Assembly: GCA_945952175.1 (NCBI GenBank) | Contig: CAMFHW010000012.1 | Coordinates: 1-19,690, forward strand | Source: an uncultured Phenylobacterium sp. | Lineage (GTDB): Bacteria > Pseudomonadota > Alphaproteobacteria > Caulobacterales > Caulobacteraceae | DNA length: 19,690 nucleotides | Reading direction: 5' to 3' | Shown: one piece after another, positions 5,991 through 14,580 of the stretch | Position numbering within the stretch: the stretch's first letter is position 1 | How the letters are laid out: the number at the start of each line of letters is the position of its first letter | Notes under the pieces: model-generated | What the model was told of the DNA's origin: nothing | Databases searched by the model: none | What the model saw: the letters and a program-made list of their open reading frames with translations, nothing else | Translations under genes and position numbers: made by a program

Positions 5991-6961
5991 ACGACAGACT
6001 GCTGCAGGAGAGGGTGGACGCCGTGCGCGACGCCGCGGCGGACTGGGTCGTGCGCCTGAGCCGCCCGACGGTCGGCGAGGCCGACTGGATGGACTTCGAC
6101 GCCTGGATCGAGGCCTCGCCTGTCCACCAGCAGGCCTATGACAAGGCGATCGGCATCTGGTCGCTGGTCGACGCCGCCGCGCCGCAGATCGACGCGGCTC
6201 TCGGGCCGGCCGCCCAGCCGTCCGTCTGGGCCAACCCGACGCGTCGCTGGCAGATGGCCGGCGGCTTGGCGGCCGCGGCCCTCGCAGTGGCCGTCGTGCC
6301 CTGGGGCGACCTCACGGCCAAGACGGTGGTCTATGAGACCGCCAAGGGCGAACGCCGTGTCGTCACCCTGTCTGACGGCACCCGTATCGACATGAACGCC
6401 GGCTCGCACTTGAGCGTGCGCATGGGCGTCAGCGCCCGGCGCGTGACCATGGACGACGCCGAAGCGGTGTTCGACGTCGCCAAGAACCCGCGCCGCCCGT
6501 TCCTGATCGACGCGGGCGACCGCACGGTCCGGGTGGTCGGCACCCAGTTCAACGTCCGCCGCCGCGACGGCGTACAATCGGTGACCGTGCGGCGCGGGGT
6601 CGTCGAGGTGACGCCGAGCACCGGCGCGAGCGGCCAGACCTATCGCCTGACCGTCGGCCAGCGGCTCGATCACGTGGAGGGCGCGGCGGCGTCGGTGCTG
6701 CGGACCGCCCTGCCCGACGACGCCATGAGCTGGCGGACCGGCCGGCTGGTCTATCGCGGCGAGCCGCTCTCGATCGTGGTGGCCGACCTCAACCGTTATT
6801 CGGACAAGCCGCTCCGCCTGGCCGACGCCCAGCTCGGCCGCATAGCCTTCTCCGGCGTGCTTCAGACCGACGATGGCCCCACCGCCATCCGGGCCCTGAC
6901 TCTTCTTGCGCCTGTCGCTTCCACTGAGACCCCAGACGGAATACTCCTGCGCGGCAAGTAG
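5987..6961 (+). CDS. FecR family anti-sigma / signal-transducing protein
   Basis: A 324-aa inner-membrane protein that relays the signal from an STN-containing receptor to the sigma factor. The cytoplasmic N-terminal sigma-binding domain (DUF4880-like, about residues 12-60) has AADWVVRLSRP, FDAWIEASPVHQQAYDKA and IWSLVD. A single membrane segment lies at about 82-98 (GGLAAAALAVAVVPWG). The periplasmic FecR domain (about 110-205) contains TLSDGTRIDMNAGSHLSVR and VVGTQFNVRRRDG. A C-terminal DUF4974/STN-like part (about 250-315) has LVYRGEPLSIVVADLNRYSD and IAFSGVLQTDD. Length is normal. It lies between the sigma factor and the TonB-dependent receptor, 44 bases before the receptor's first recognised start. 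Confidence 0.92.
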   Translation: MNDRLLQERVDAVRDAAADWVVRLSRPTVGEADWMDFDAWIEASPVHQQAYDKAIGIWSLVDAAAPQIDAALGPAAQPSVWANPTRRWQMAGGLAAAALAVAVVPWGDLTAKTVVYETAKGERRVVTLSDGTRIDMNAGSHLSVRMGVSARRVTMDDAEAVFDVAKNPRRPFLIDAGDRTVRVVGTQFNVRRRDGVQSVTVRRGVVEVTPSTGASGQTYRLTVGQRLDHVEGAAASVLRTALPDDAMSWRTGRLVYRGEPLSIVVADLNRYSDKPLRLADAQLGRIAFSGVLQTDDGPTAIRALTLLAPVASTETPDGILLRGK

Positions 6962-7005
6962 CCGCGTCGCTCGGGGTCTCCGTCATTTCCATCCGCTCTC
7001 GCGCC

Positions 7006-9423
7006 TTGGGATTCGCCGTGACGGCTGCCGCCGTCGCGCTCCTGGCCTTGCCCGAGGCCGGACGCGCCGCCCCCGTCCGCCGCCATTTCACCGTGCCGGC
7101 CCAGCCGGCCTCCGAGGCCCTGATCACCTTCGCCATCCAGGCCGATATCTCCATCGGCGGCGTGTCCGCCTGCGCCGGGCGCACGACGCCGCTGGTCGGC
7201 GCCTTTACCGTGCGCGAGGGGCTGGAGCGCCTCACCTCCGGTCTTTGCGCCTTCGAGTTCGTCGACCCGCGTACGGTGCGCATCCTGGCCCATGCCCGGC
7301 CCGCGCCGTCGCCGCCGCCCACGGTCGCCGCCGCCCCGCCCCGGTCCGCGCCCAGGCCGATCGCGCCCGCCACGCCGAGCTTCCAGGTCTCCGAGCTGCT
7401 GATCACGGCCACCAAGCGCATCGAACCGGCCGACAAGGTGCCGGCCTCGATCAGCGTGATCGGTTCCGACCAGCTGGACGCCACCGGCGCGATCGACGCC
7501 TCCGGCGCCATCCGCCAGATGGTCGGCGTGACCATGACCAACCTCGGCGCCGGCCGCGACAAGATCATGCTGCGGGGCCTGTCGGACGGCGCCTTCACCG
7601 GCCGCACCCGCTCCACCGTCGGCACCTTCCTCGACAACGCGCCGATCACCTACAACGCCCCGGATCCCGACCTGCGTCTGGCCGACGTCGAGGCGGTCGA
7701 GGTGGTGCGGGGCCCGCAGGGCGCGCTCTACGGCGCGGGCTCGCTCTCCGGCGTCTACCGGATCATCACCCGCAAGCCGGTGCTCGACCAGTACGAGGCC
7801 CGGCTGTCGGCCCTCGTCGCCTGGACGGAGTCCGGCTCGCCCAGCCAGCAGTTCGAAGCGATGGTCAATGCGCCGATCGTCGACGGCAAGCTGGGCGCGC
7901 GCCTGGTCGCCTATCACGAGGTCCAGGGCGGCTATCTCGACGATCTCAACCTGCGCCTCACCAACGTCGACAAGACCACCCGCGACGGCGCGCGCCTCGC
8001 CCTGCGCGGCCTCCTGGGCGACAACTGGACCGTGACCCTGTCCGGCGCGATCCAGCGCCTCGGCTCCAACGACACCCAGTATGTCACCGGCCTGAAGGGC
8101 CAGACCCGCACCAACCGGGTCCGGGAGAACCACGCCAACAATTTCGCCGAGGGCGCGATCACCATCGACGGGGTGACCGACTGGGGCCGGCTGCAGTCCT
8201 CGACCGCCTATGTGCGGCACGACTTCACCAGCCAGTACGACGCCTCGGCCGCCCTCTCCCTGTTCGGCGACAGCACCGCAGACTTCGGCGTCTATCGAGA
8301 GGGCGCCAAGGTCGACATGCTCTCCCAGGACCTTGTGCTCACCTCGGCCAATGCGGGCCCCTTCCGCTGGCTGGTCGGCGGCTATGCCTCGCTCACCAAC
8401 GAGAAGACCCCGTCGCGCCTCGACGCGCGTGTCAGCGGCAGCGTCGATCCGCGCCGGATCTATACCGAGTTCCGCACCGACCGCCGCACCTCCGCATCGC
8501 TCTACGGCAAGGTCTCCTACAGCTTCGGCTCGAACTGGACCGCCTCGGGGGGCGCCCGCGTCTTCGACCTCGGCCTGCGCACCAGCTCCAGCGTCACCGT
8601 GCTGAACCCGGCCCTGGGCCGGGAGTTCGTCAAGAAGGCCGACTATCGCGGGGTCTCGCCCGAAGTCTCGCTGCAGTACGAGTTCGCCAACGGCGACCTG
8701 GTCTACGGCCTCGTCTCGGAAGGCTACCGGCCGGGGGGCTTCAACTCCGGAGGCATCTCCAGGCCGACCGGATCGCGCGTCGGCTTCGACCCCGACCGGC
8801 TGCGCAACTACGAGATCGGGACCAAGCTGCGCCTGTTCGACCACCGGCTCGACCTGCGAACCACCGCCTTCTACGACCTGTGGGACAATATCCAGACGGA
8901 CCAGTACCTGGGATCGGGCCTGCCCTACACCGCCAATGTCGGCGACGGCCGCAACATCGGCGTCGAGCTGGAGGCGAACTGGCGGCCGACCCAGCGCTGG
9001 ACGTTCCAGGCCAACGCACTGATCGACGAGCCCAAGGTCATCCGCGTCAATCCCGCCTTCGCCGCGCGGGTGACCGACGGCCTGCCGGGCGTGCCGGACC
9101 TGTCCTTCGGCGCGCTCGCCGCCTACGAGCGGCCGATCGCCCACGACATGTCGCTGCTGTTCACCGCCGAGACCAGCTATATCGGCCGTTCGCGCCTGAC
9201 CTTCGACCCCGCCCTGTCGCCGGAGATGGGTGGCTATTTCACCGGCAAGGTCGGCGCCCAGCTCAAGACCCCGCGCTGGCGCCTGGCCGCCTTCGTGGAG
9301 AACCCGACCAACTCCCAGGGCGACACCTTCGCCTACGGCAATCCCTTTTCCTTCGGCCAGGTTCGCCAGGTCACGCCGCAGCGCCCGCGCACGCTCAGCA
9401 TCGCGGTCAGTGCGGCGTTTTGA
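7006..9423 (+). CDS. TonB-dependent receptor with N-terminal STN signalling domain
   Basis: An outer-membrane transporter of 805 aa (counted from TTG 7006). A hydrophobic signal stretch (VTAAAVALLALPEAGRAA) is followed by a secretin/TonB STN domain (about 25-97: HFTVPAQPASEALITFAIQA, FTVREGLERLTSGL) with two cysteines (C56, C81) that could form a disulfide. After a proline-rich linker comes the plug (about 125-250: PASISVIGSDQLDA, VEAVEVVRGPQGALYGAGSL), then the beta-barrel with GYRPGGFNSGG, LRNYEIGTKLRLFD and the terminal Phe typical of barrel assembly. STN is the part that contacts FecR, so it completes a FecI-FecR-FecA-like circuit. The substrate (siderophore, haem, glycan) cannot be told from sequence. 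The start is uncertain: TTG 7006 lacks basic n-region residues, whereas starting at ATT 6985 would add SIRSR and give a normal signal peptide. Confidence 0.9.
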   Translation: MGFAVTAAAVALLALPEAGRAAPVRRHFTVPAQPASEALITFAIQADISIGGVSACAGRTTPLVGAFTVREGLERLTSGLCAFEFVDPRTVRILAHARPAPSPPPTVAAAPPRSAPRPIAPATPSFQVSELLITATKRIEPADKVPASISVIGSDQLDATGAIDASGAIRQMVGVTMTNLGAGRDKIMLRGLSDGAFTGRTRSTVGTFLDNAPITYNAPDPDLRLADVEAVEVVRGPQGALYGAGSLSGVYRIITRKPVLDQYEARLSALVAWTESGSPSQQFEAMVNAPIVDGKLGARLVAYHEVQGGYLDDLNLRLTNVDKTTRDGARLALRGLLGDNWTVTLSGAIQRLGSNDTQYVTGLKGQTRTNRVRENHANNFAEGAITIDGVTDWGRLQSSTAYVRHDFTSQYDASAALSLFGDSTADFGVYREGAKVDMLSQDLVLTSANAGPFRWLVGGYASLTNEKTPSRLDARVSGSVDPRRIYTEFRTDRRTSASLYGKVSYSFGSNWTASGGARVFDLGLRTSSSVTVLNPALGREFVKKADYRGVSPEVSLQYEFANGDLVYGLVSEGYRPGGFNSGGISRPTGSRVGFDPDRLRNYEIGTKLRLFDHRLDLRTTAFYDLWDNIQTDQYLGSGLPYTANVGDGRNIGVELEANWRPTQRWTFQANALIDEPKVIRVNPAFAARVTDGLPGVPDLSFGALAAYERPIAHDMSLLFTAETSYIGRSRLTFDPALSPEMGGYFTGKVGAQLKTPRWRLAAFVENPTNSQGDTFAYGNPFSFGQVRQVTPQRPRTLSIAVSAAF

Positions 9424-9489
9424 CCTTTTGCTAAGCTTGATATGAGGGCGACCCGCTCAGGCGTCGTCATCCCTGCGAACGTCGATATT

Positions 9490-9506
9490 CCCGCGAAGAT
9501 CGCGGG
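9490..9506. repeat. short hairpin in the receptor-glycosyltransferase gap
   Basis: CCCGCG (9490-9495) and CGCGGG (9501-9506) form a perfect six-base-pair stem with loop AAGAT. The hairpin lies 67 bases after the receptor stop and 15 bases before the AGGGG of the next gene. The surrounding CGTCATCCCTGCGAA and GCCGGCGAA look like a degenerate extragenic palindrome. A weak terminator is possible, but no T-run follows. Confidence 0.35.
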
Positions 9507-9533
9507 AGCCGGCGAAGTGTCAGGGGTGTGCGG

Positions 9534-10397
9534 GTGGCGAAGCTTTCCGGTCTTGTCTGTGTGCGGAACGAAGAAGCGCGGTTGGCGGATTGCCTGTCGC
9601 GCCTGGCCTTCTGCGACGAGGTCGTCGTGGTGGCCGACCGCTGCACCGATCGCACCGAAAGCATCGCGCTCGAGATGGGCGCCCGCGTCATCTCCGGCGA
9701 ATTCCCGCTCGAAGGCCCCCGCAAGCAGGCCGGCGTCGAGGCCTGCACCGGCGACTGGATCATCGAGATCGACGCCGACGAATGGGTCTGCCCCGCGCTC
9801 GGCCAGGAGATCCGCGCCGCCATCGAGGGCCAGCCGGCCGGCGACTATTTCCAGATCCCGGTCGACAACTATGTCGGCGCCCGGCTCGTGCGCCGCGGCT
9901 GGGGCGGCTCCTTCGGCACCTCGTCGGTGGCGCGCCTCTTCCGCCATGGCGCCAAGCGCTGGAAGGACCATCGCGTCCATCCGGGCGTGACCTTCAACGG
10001 GACCCTGGTCGGCGCGCTGACCACCCCGATCAAGCACACGGTCGACGACGACATCGCCGACATGCTCGCCCGCCTGAACCGCTACACCGACCTGCGCGCC
10101 CTCGACCTCGCCGACACCGGCGGCAAGATGGGCGTCGGCGACAACCTGTTCCGCGGCGTGCGGCGGTTCTTCAAGTGCTACTGGACCCGCGAGGGCCACA
10201 AGGAAGGCGAGCTCGGCCTGCTGATCGCGCTGATGGCCGGCCTCTATCCGATCCTGTCGGCGCTCAAGGCCCGCGAAATCCTCGCCCAGCGCCTCCGGGC
10301 CGAGGCCGGCCTCGGCGGCGGTGTCTACGAGCTGACGACCGGCGGCCAGCGCCGCCTGGCGGGCAACGACGATCAGCGCCAGGCCGCCGCGGCCTAG
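9534..10397 (+). CDS. family 2 glycosyltransferase, LPS-core WaaE/KdtX-like
   Basis: A 287-aa GT-A fold glycosyltransferase, probably cytoplasmic or membrane-peripheral, of the type that adds a sugar to lipopolysaccharide core or another surface glycan. The N-terminus has LVCVRNEEARLADCLSRL, VVVVADRCTDRTESIA, the acceptor-site GPRKQAGVEACTGDWII and the metal-binding DAD (Asp80-Ala-Asp82 in EIDADEW). RLFRHGAKRWKDHRVHP and the closing amphipathic region (about 200-250, FFKCYWTREGHKEGELG then LLIALMAGLYPILSALK) match the WaaE/KdtX group. GTG 9534 was chosen because AGGGG lies seven bases upstream; GTG 9528 would leave a spacing of one base. It follows the receptor by 110 bases on the same strand; a functional link to it is not evident. 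Confidence 0.8.
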   Translation: MAKLSGLVCVRNEEARLADCLSRLAFCDEVVVVADRCTDRTESIALEMGARVISGEFPLEGPRKQAGVEACTGDWIIEIDADEWVCPALGQEIRAAIEGQPAGDYFQIPVDNYVGARLVRRGWGGSFGTSSVARLFRHGAKRWKDHRVHPGVTFNGTLVGALTTPIKHTVDDDIADMLARLNRYTDLRALDLADTGGKMGVGDNLFRGVRRFFKCYWTREGHKEGELGLLIALMAGLYPILSALKAREILAQRLRAEAGLGGGVYELTTGGQRRLAGNDDQRQAAAA

Positions 10398-10459
10398 TCG
10401 CTGAACCGTCAAGGCGCGGCCTGCGTTAAGCTGCGGTCCCGATTCTCACGGAGACCGCC

Positions 10460-11788
10460 GTGCGACCGCGCCTCGCCCCGATCGGCCCCATCGTCCTCGC
10501 CCTGACCGCGTTCGGCCTCGCCGCCTGCGGCCAGCAGGGTTCGCCCAACCCCCTGGTCGGCTTCGGGCCCAACCCGGCGCTGCCCGCGCCGCAGAAGAGC
10601 CTGCTGCCCCAGGTCGCGACCGCCAAGGTCGCACGCTGGACCGCGGCCGAAGCGCCGACCCCGCCGCCCGGCTTCAAGGTCACCCGCTTCGCCGACGGTC
10701 TCGATCACCCGCGCTGGCTCTATGTCCTGCCCAATGGCGACGTGCTGGTCGCCGAGTCCGCCTCCGAGCCCGGCAAGCCGCAGGGCTTCAAGGACTGGGT
10801 CGCCCAGGAGATCCAGAAACACGCCGGCGCCCTCGAACGCAGTCCCAACCGCATCGTCCTGCTGCGCGACGCCGACGGCGACGGCGTGGCCGAGACCCGC
10901 ACCGACTTCGCCGAGGGGATCAAGCGGCCCTTCGGCATGGCCCTGGTGGGCCGGACGCTCTATGTCGCCGCCGACAACGCCGTGGTGACCTTCCCCTACA
11001 CGGAGGGCCAGACGCGGGAGACCGGCGCCGGAACCAAGCTGTTCGACCTGCCCGGAGAGCCGATCAACCATCACTGGACCAAGAACATCGTCGCCAGCCC
11101 CGACGGCGACCGGCTCTACGCCACGGTCGGCTCCAATTCCAATATCGGCGAAAACGGCATGCCGGCCGAGCAGGGCCGCGCGGAGATCCGCGAGTACAGG
11201 CTGCCCAACGGCCCGGGCCGGACCTTCGCCACCGGCCTGCGCAACCCCAACGGCATGGACTTCGAGCCCCAGACGGGCGCGCTCTGGACCGCCGTCAACG
11301 AACGCGACGAGCTCGGCCCCGACCTGGTCCCCGACTACATGACCAGCGTGAAGGACGGCGCCTTCTACGGCTGGCCCTACAGCTATTACGGCCAGCACGT
11401 CGACGAACGCGTGAAGCCTCAGCGGCCGGACCTCGTCGCCAAGGCGGTCCCGCCGGACTATGCGCTGGGCCCGCACACCGCCTCGCTGGGCCTCGCCTTC
11501 TACAGGTCCGACCTGTTCCCGGCGAAGTATCGCGGCGGCGTCTTCGTCGGCCAGCACGGCTCCTGGAACCGCAAGCCGCTCAACGGCTACCGCGTGGTCT
11601 TCATCCCCTTCGCCGGCGGCAAGCCGACCGGCCAGCCCGAGGTCTTCCTCTCGGGCTTCCTGAACGACAAGGGCGAGGCGCGCGGCCGCCCCGTCGGCGT
11701 GGCCGTCGACAAGCGCGGCGGTCTGCTGGTCGCCGACGACGTGGGCAATGTCGTCTGGCGGGTCGCCCCATCCGTTCTTGCGCCCTAG
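10460..11788 (+). CDS. PQQ-type sorbosone/glucose dehydrogenase-like lipoprotein
   Basis: A 442-aa secreted lipoprotein. The lipoprotein signal peptide is clear: a basic n-region, a hydrophobic stretch, then FGLAAC with the lipidated Cys at residue 26. The rest is a beta-propeller of the glucose/sorbosone dehydrogenase family (COG2133), soluble aldose sugar dehydrogenases that use PQQ. Typical pieces are GFKVTRFADGLDHPRWLYVL, LLRDADGDGVAETRTDF, NHHWTKNIVASPDG, FATGLRNPNGMDF, ERDELGPDLVPDYMT and VGQHGSWNRKPLNGY (His366). The GTG start is preceded by GGAG six bases upstream. The probable role is periplasmic oxidation of an aldose or similar polyol-derived aldehyde; the substrate and use of PQQ are family knowledge, not seen. 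It is convergent with the SDR gene and shares a CTAG with it. Confidence 0.85.
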   Translation: MRPRLAPIGPIVLALTAFGLAACGQQGSPNPLVGFGPNPALPAPQKSLLPQVATAKVARWTAAEAPTPPPGFKVTRFADGLDHPRWLYVLPNGDVLVAESASEPGKPQGFKDWVAQEIQKHAGALERSPNRIVLLRDADGDGVAETRTDFAEGIKRPFGMALVGRTLYVAADNAVVTFPYTEGQTRETGAGTKLFDLPGEPINHHWTKNIVASPDGDRLYATVGSNSNIGENGMPAEQGRAEIREYRLPNGPGRTFATGLRNPNGMDFEPQTGALWTAVNERDELGPDLVPDYMTSVKDGAFYGWPYSYYGQHVDERVKPQRPDLVAKAVPPDYALGPHTASLGLAFYRSDLFPAKYRGGVFVGQHGSWNRKPLNGYRVVFIPFAGGKPTGQPEVFLSGFLNDKGEARGRPVGVAVDKRGGLLVADDVGNVVWRVAPSVLAP

Positions 11789-12486
11789 ACCCGGCCGGTC
11801 ACCGGCACGAGGGCGCCCGTCACCGCTCGCGCCTCTTCCGAGGCCAGGAACAGCATCACCGCCGCCAGGTCCGCCGGGCTCACCCACGCCGAGAAATCGG
11901 CCTTGGGCATGTCGGCGCGGTTGGTCGGCGTGTCGATGATCGAGGGCAGCACGGCGTTGACCGTCACGCCGTCGGCCTTCAACTCCTCGGCCAGGCTTTC
12001 GGTGAGCTTGTGGACCCCGGATTTGGACGCCGCATAGGCCCCCATGCCCAGCGCCGCCTTCAGCGCCCCATTGGCCCCGACATTGACGATCCGCCCCGAG
12101 GCCGAACGCTTCAGGTGCGGGATCGCCGCGCGGCTGGCGTTGGAGGCGGTCAGCACGTTCATGCGGAACAGGGTGTGCCAGGTCTCCCAGGACCCGGCCT
12201 CCAGCGTCTCCCAGCGAAAGCCGCCCGCCACGTTCAGCAGGGCGTCGAGCCCGCCGAAATGATCGGCCGCGGCGTCGATCGCCGCGCCGGCCGCCACCGC
12301 GTCGGTCAGGTCGACCCCGCCCTGGACGAACACGCCCTCGCCGCTCGGCGCGCCGGCCGGCGCATCCTTGGCGAAGTCGATCAGGGCCAGACGCGCGCCC
12401 TGCGCCGCCGCGGCCTGGGCCACCGCCGCGCCCAGCACCCCGAACGCCCCGGTGATCGCGATCACCCGTCCGCCCTGTCCCGCCAT
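11785..12486 (-). CDS. SDR family NAD(P)-dependent oxidoreductase
   Basis: A 233-aa short-chain dehydrogenase. The nucleotide-binding loop TGAFGVLG is at residues 12-19, NVAGG at about 85-89, and the active-site YAASK (Tyr151, Lys155) in the right place. IDTPTNRADMP lies in the substrate loop and TGALVPVTGRV at the C-terminus. The position 13 residues before Tyr, normally the catalytic Ser, is Ala138 (VGANGALKAALG). As I recall, close relatives with this VNVGA...GMGAYAASK pattern share this, so it may be a subfamily trait rather than decay. ATG 12486 was chosen because GGAGG lies four bases upstream; ATG 12501 would add five residues. The stop codon overlaps that of the convergent lipoprotein gene. 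The substrate is unknown. Confidence 0.88.
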   Translation of the reverse strand: MAGQGGRVIAITGAFGVLGAAVAQAAAAQGARLALIDFAKDAPAGAPSGEGVFVQGGVDLTDAVAAGAAIDAAADHFGGLDALLNVAGGFRWETLEAGSWETWHTLFRMNVLTASNASRAAIPHLKRSASGRIVNVGANGALKAALGMGAYAASKSGVHKLTESLAEELKADGVTVNAVLPSIIDTPTNRADMPKADFSAWVSPADLAAVMLFLASEEARAVTGALVPVTGRV

Positions 12487-12550
12487 GTCGCCTCCGCTCA
12501 TAGGATCTCGCCCCCTTCTCCCCTCGCCCGCCGACGCGTGCAAGGGCCGC

Positions 12551-12590
12551 AAACGCAAAGGGCGGGCCGGACGCCTGGTCCGACCCGCCC
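12551..12590 (-). terminator. Rho-independent-type terminator of the thiolase gene
   Basis: Arms 12560-12572 and 12578-12590 form a 13-position stem with one mismatch and loop GCCTG. Read on the - strand it is followed by CTTTGCGTTTGC, a T-rich tail. It begins 25 bases after the thiolase stop and separates it from the downstream SDR gene. Confidence 0.7.
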
Positions 12591-12615
12591 CAGCTGGACG
12601 ATCAGCTCGACGCGC

Positions 12616-13788
<1,173 letters not shown>

Positions 13789-13837
13789 TGTTTCGCTCCC
13801 AAGCTCTAGCGCCGGTCCTCCGGCCGCATCGCGCGGG

Positions 13838-13867
13838 AACATAGGCAGGCGCCGCCGGGTAAGCCAA
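13838..13867 (-). promoter_or_regulatory. putative promoter of the thiolase gene
   Basis: Read on the - strand, TTGGCT (13867-13862), an 18-base spacer and TATGTT (13843-13838) form a sigma-70-like promoter. Transcription would start near 13831, giving a leader of about 43 nt before the ATG at 13788. Confidence 0.45.
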
Positions 13868-13900
13868 CGGGGTTTACGCGAACGTGAACCTTACGCTGGG

Positions 13901-14338
13901 TCAGGCCTGGGCGGAGGATTGCCGCAAAGCCCGCCGCGAGACGACGATATTCCCGGCCGCCCGGTCCATCGCCAGGATCACGAACCTGTCCCGTTCGCCG
14001 ATCAGGCCGGCGAGGTCGCGCACCGGGCGGATGTCGAGCTGCGAGCCCGGCAGGAACCCCGACGCGCCATCGAGATCGACCGAAAAGCCGCCTCTCACCC
14101 GCTCCACGATGCGGCCCGTCACCGCTTCGCCCTCCGCGCGGGCAGCCTCGGACCGCGTCCAGGCCGTCTCGCCCAGCCTCGCCTTCTCGATGGCGGCGGA
14201 GAGCGTGTTCCAGTCCCGCTCGCCCATCATCCGGGCCACCAGCTCGAGCGCCTCGCTGTTGGTGATCGTCCTGCCCTTGCCCGCCAGCCCCTCACGGAGC
14301 GATCGCGCCATGGCCTTGGCGTCTCGGAAGTCACGCAT
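13901..14338 (-). CDS. Glyoxalase_8-like domain fused to an S1 RNA-binding domain
   Basis: A 145-aa two-domain protein. Residues 1-55 (MRDFRDAKAMARSLREGLAG, then NSEALELVARMMGERDWNTL) match the small helical domain annotated as glyoxalase-related in alphaproteobacteria; it lacks the fold and metal ligands of true glyoxalase I. Residues 70-140 form an S1/OB-fold domain: GEAVTGRIVERVRGGFSVDL, GASGFLPGSQLDIRPVRDL, then GNIVVSRRAL. The S1 part closely follows the pattern of a ribosomal protein S1 domain (GGF-V-LDG-GFLPGSQ...NIVVSRR). An RNA-binding accessory protein acting at the ribosome or on mRNA is an inference. ATG 14338 was chosen from the family N-terminus and GGATGG eight bases upstream. 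It is divergent from the GMC oxidoreductase gene across 242 bases. Confidence 0.75.
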   Translation of the reverse strand: MRDFRDAKAMARSLREGLAGKGRTITNSEALELVARMMGERDWNTLSAAIEKARLGETAWTRSEAARAEGEAVTGRIVERVRGGFSVDLDGASGFLPGSQLDIRPVRDLAGLIGERDRFVILAMDRAAGNIVVSRRALRQSSAQA

Positions 14339-14359
14339 GCAAATCCATCCTCTGCTTGC

Positions 14360-14407
14360 GAGCGAACCGAAGCGCGTCAGGAGCTTGCCTTGCTGGCCCG
14401 TTCGCTC
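14360..14407. repeat. 8-bp inverted repeat in the divergent gap
   Basis: GAGCGAAC (14360-14367) and GTTCGCTC (14400-14407) are perfect inverted copies separated by 32 bases. They would lie in the leader of the Glyoxalase_8-S1 mRNA or act as a dyad operator. I see nothing else firm in the gap 14339-14548. Confidence 0.35.
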
Positions 14408-14548
14408 TCGGAGCAAAGGATCGAAGCGACCGCGATACGTTCACCTTAGCCCGAGGGGCCGCAAGCGGCGGGCCGTATCAGCCTGCAGTGGAGACTGCGC
14501 CGCGCCCCCGGGCCTGTCAACGCGGCGCCCCAGCTTGCGCCGTTCCGC

Positions 14549-14554
14549 TATAGT
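14549..14554 (+). promoter_or_regulatory. -10 element placing transcription start on an ATG (leaderless)
   Basis: TATAGT (inside GCTATAGTC) matches five of six bases of the -10 consensus. It ends six bases before ATG 14561, so the mRNA should begin at or next to that ATG. That ATG opens a seven-residue frame (MSHSADS) whose TGA overlaps the ATG of the GMC gene. I could not recognise a well-placed -35. Confidence 0.4.
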
Positions 14555-14580
14555 CGGCCGATGTCCCACAGCGCCGATTC

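Noticed and set aside
6862..9434. Long open frames on both strands over the receptor gene (about 760 and 840 codons)
   Set aside because: Their translations are low-complexity and without domains, whereas the 7006-9423 frame gives a full STN-plug-barrel receptor.
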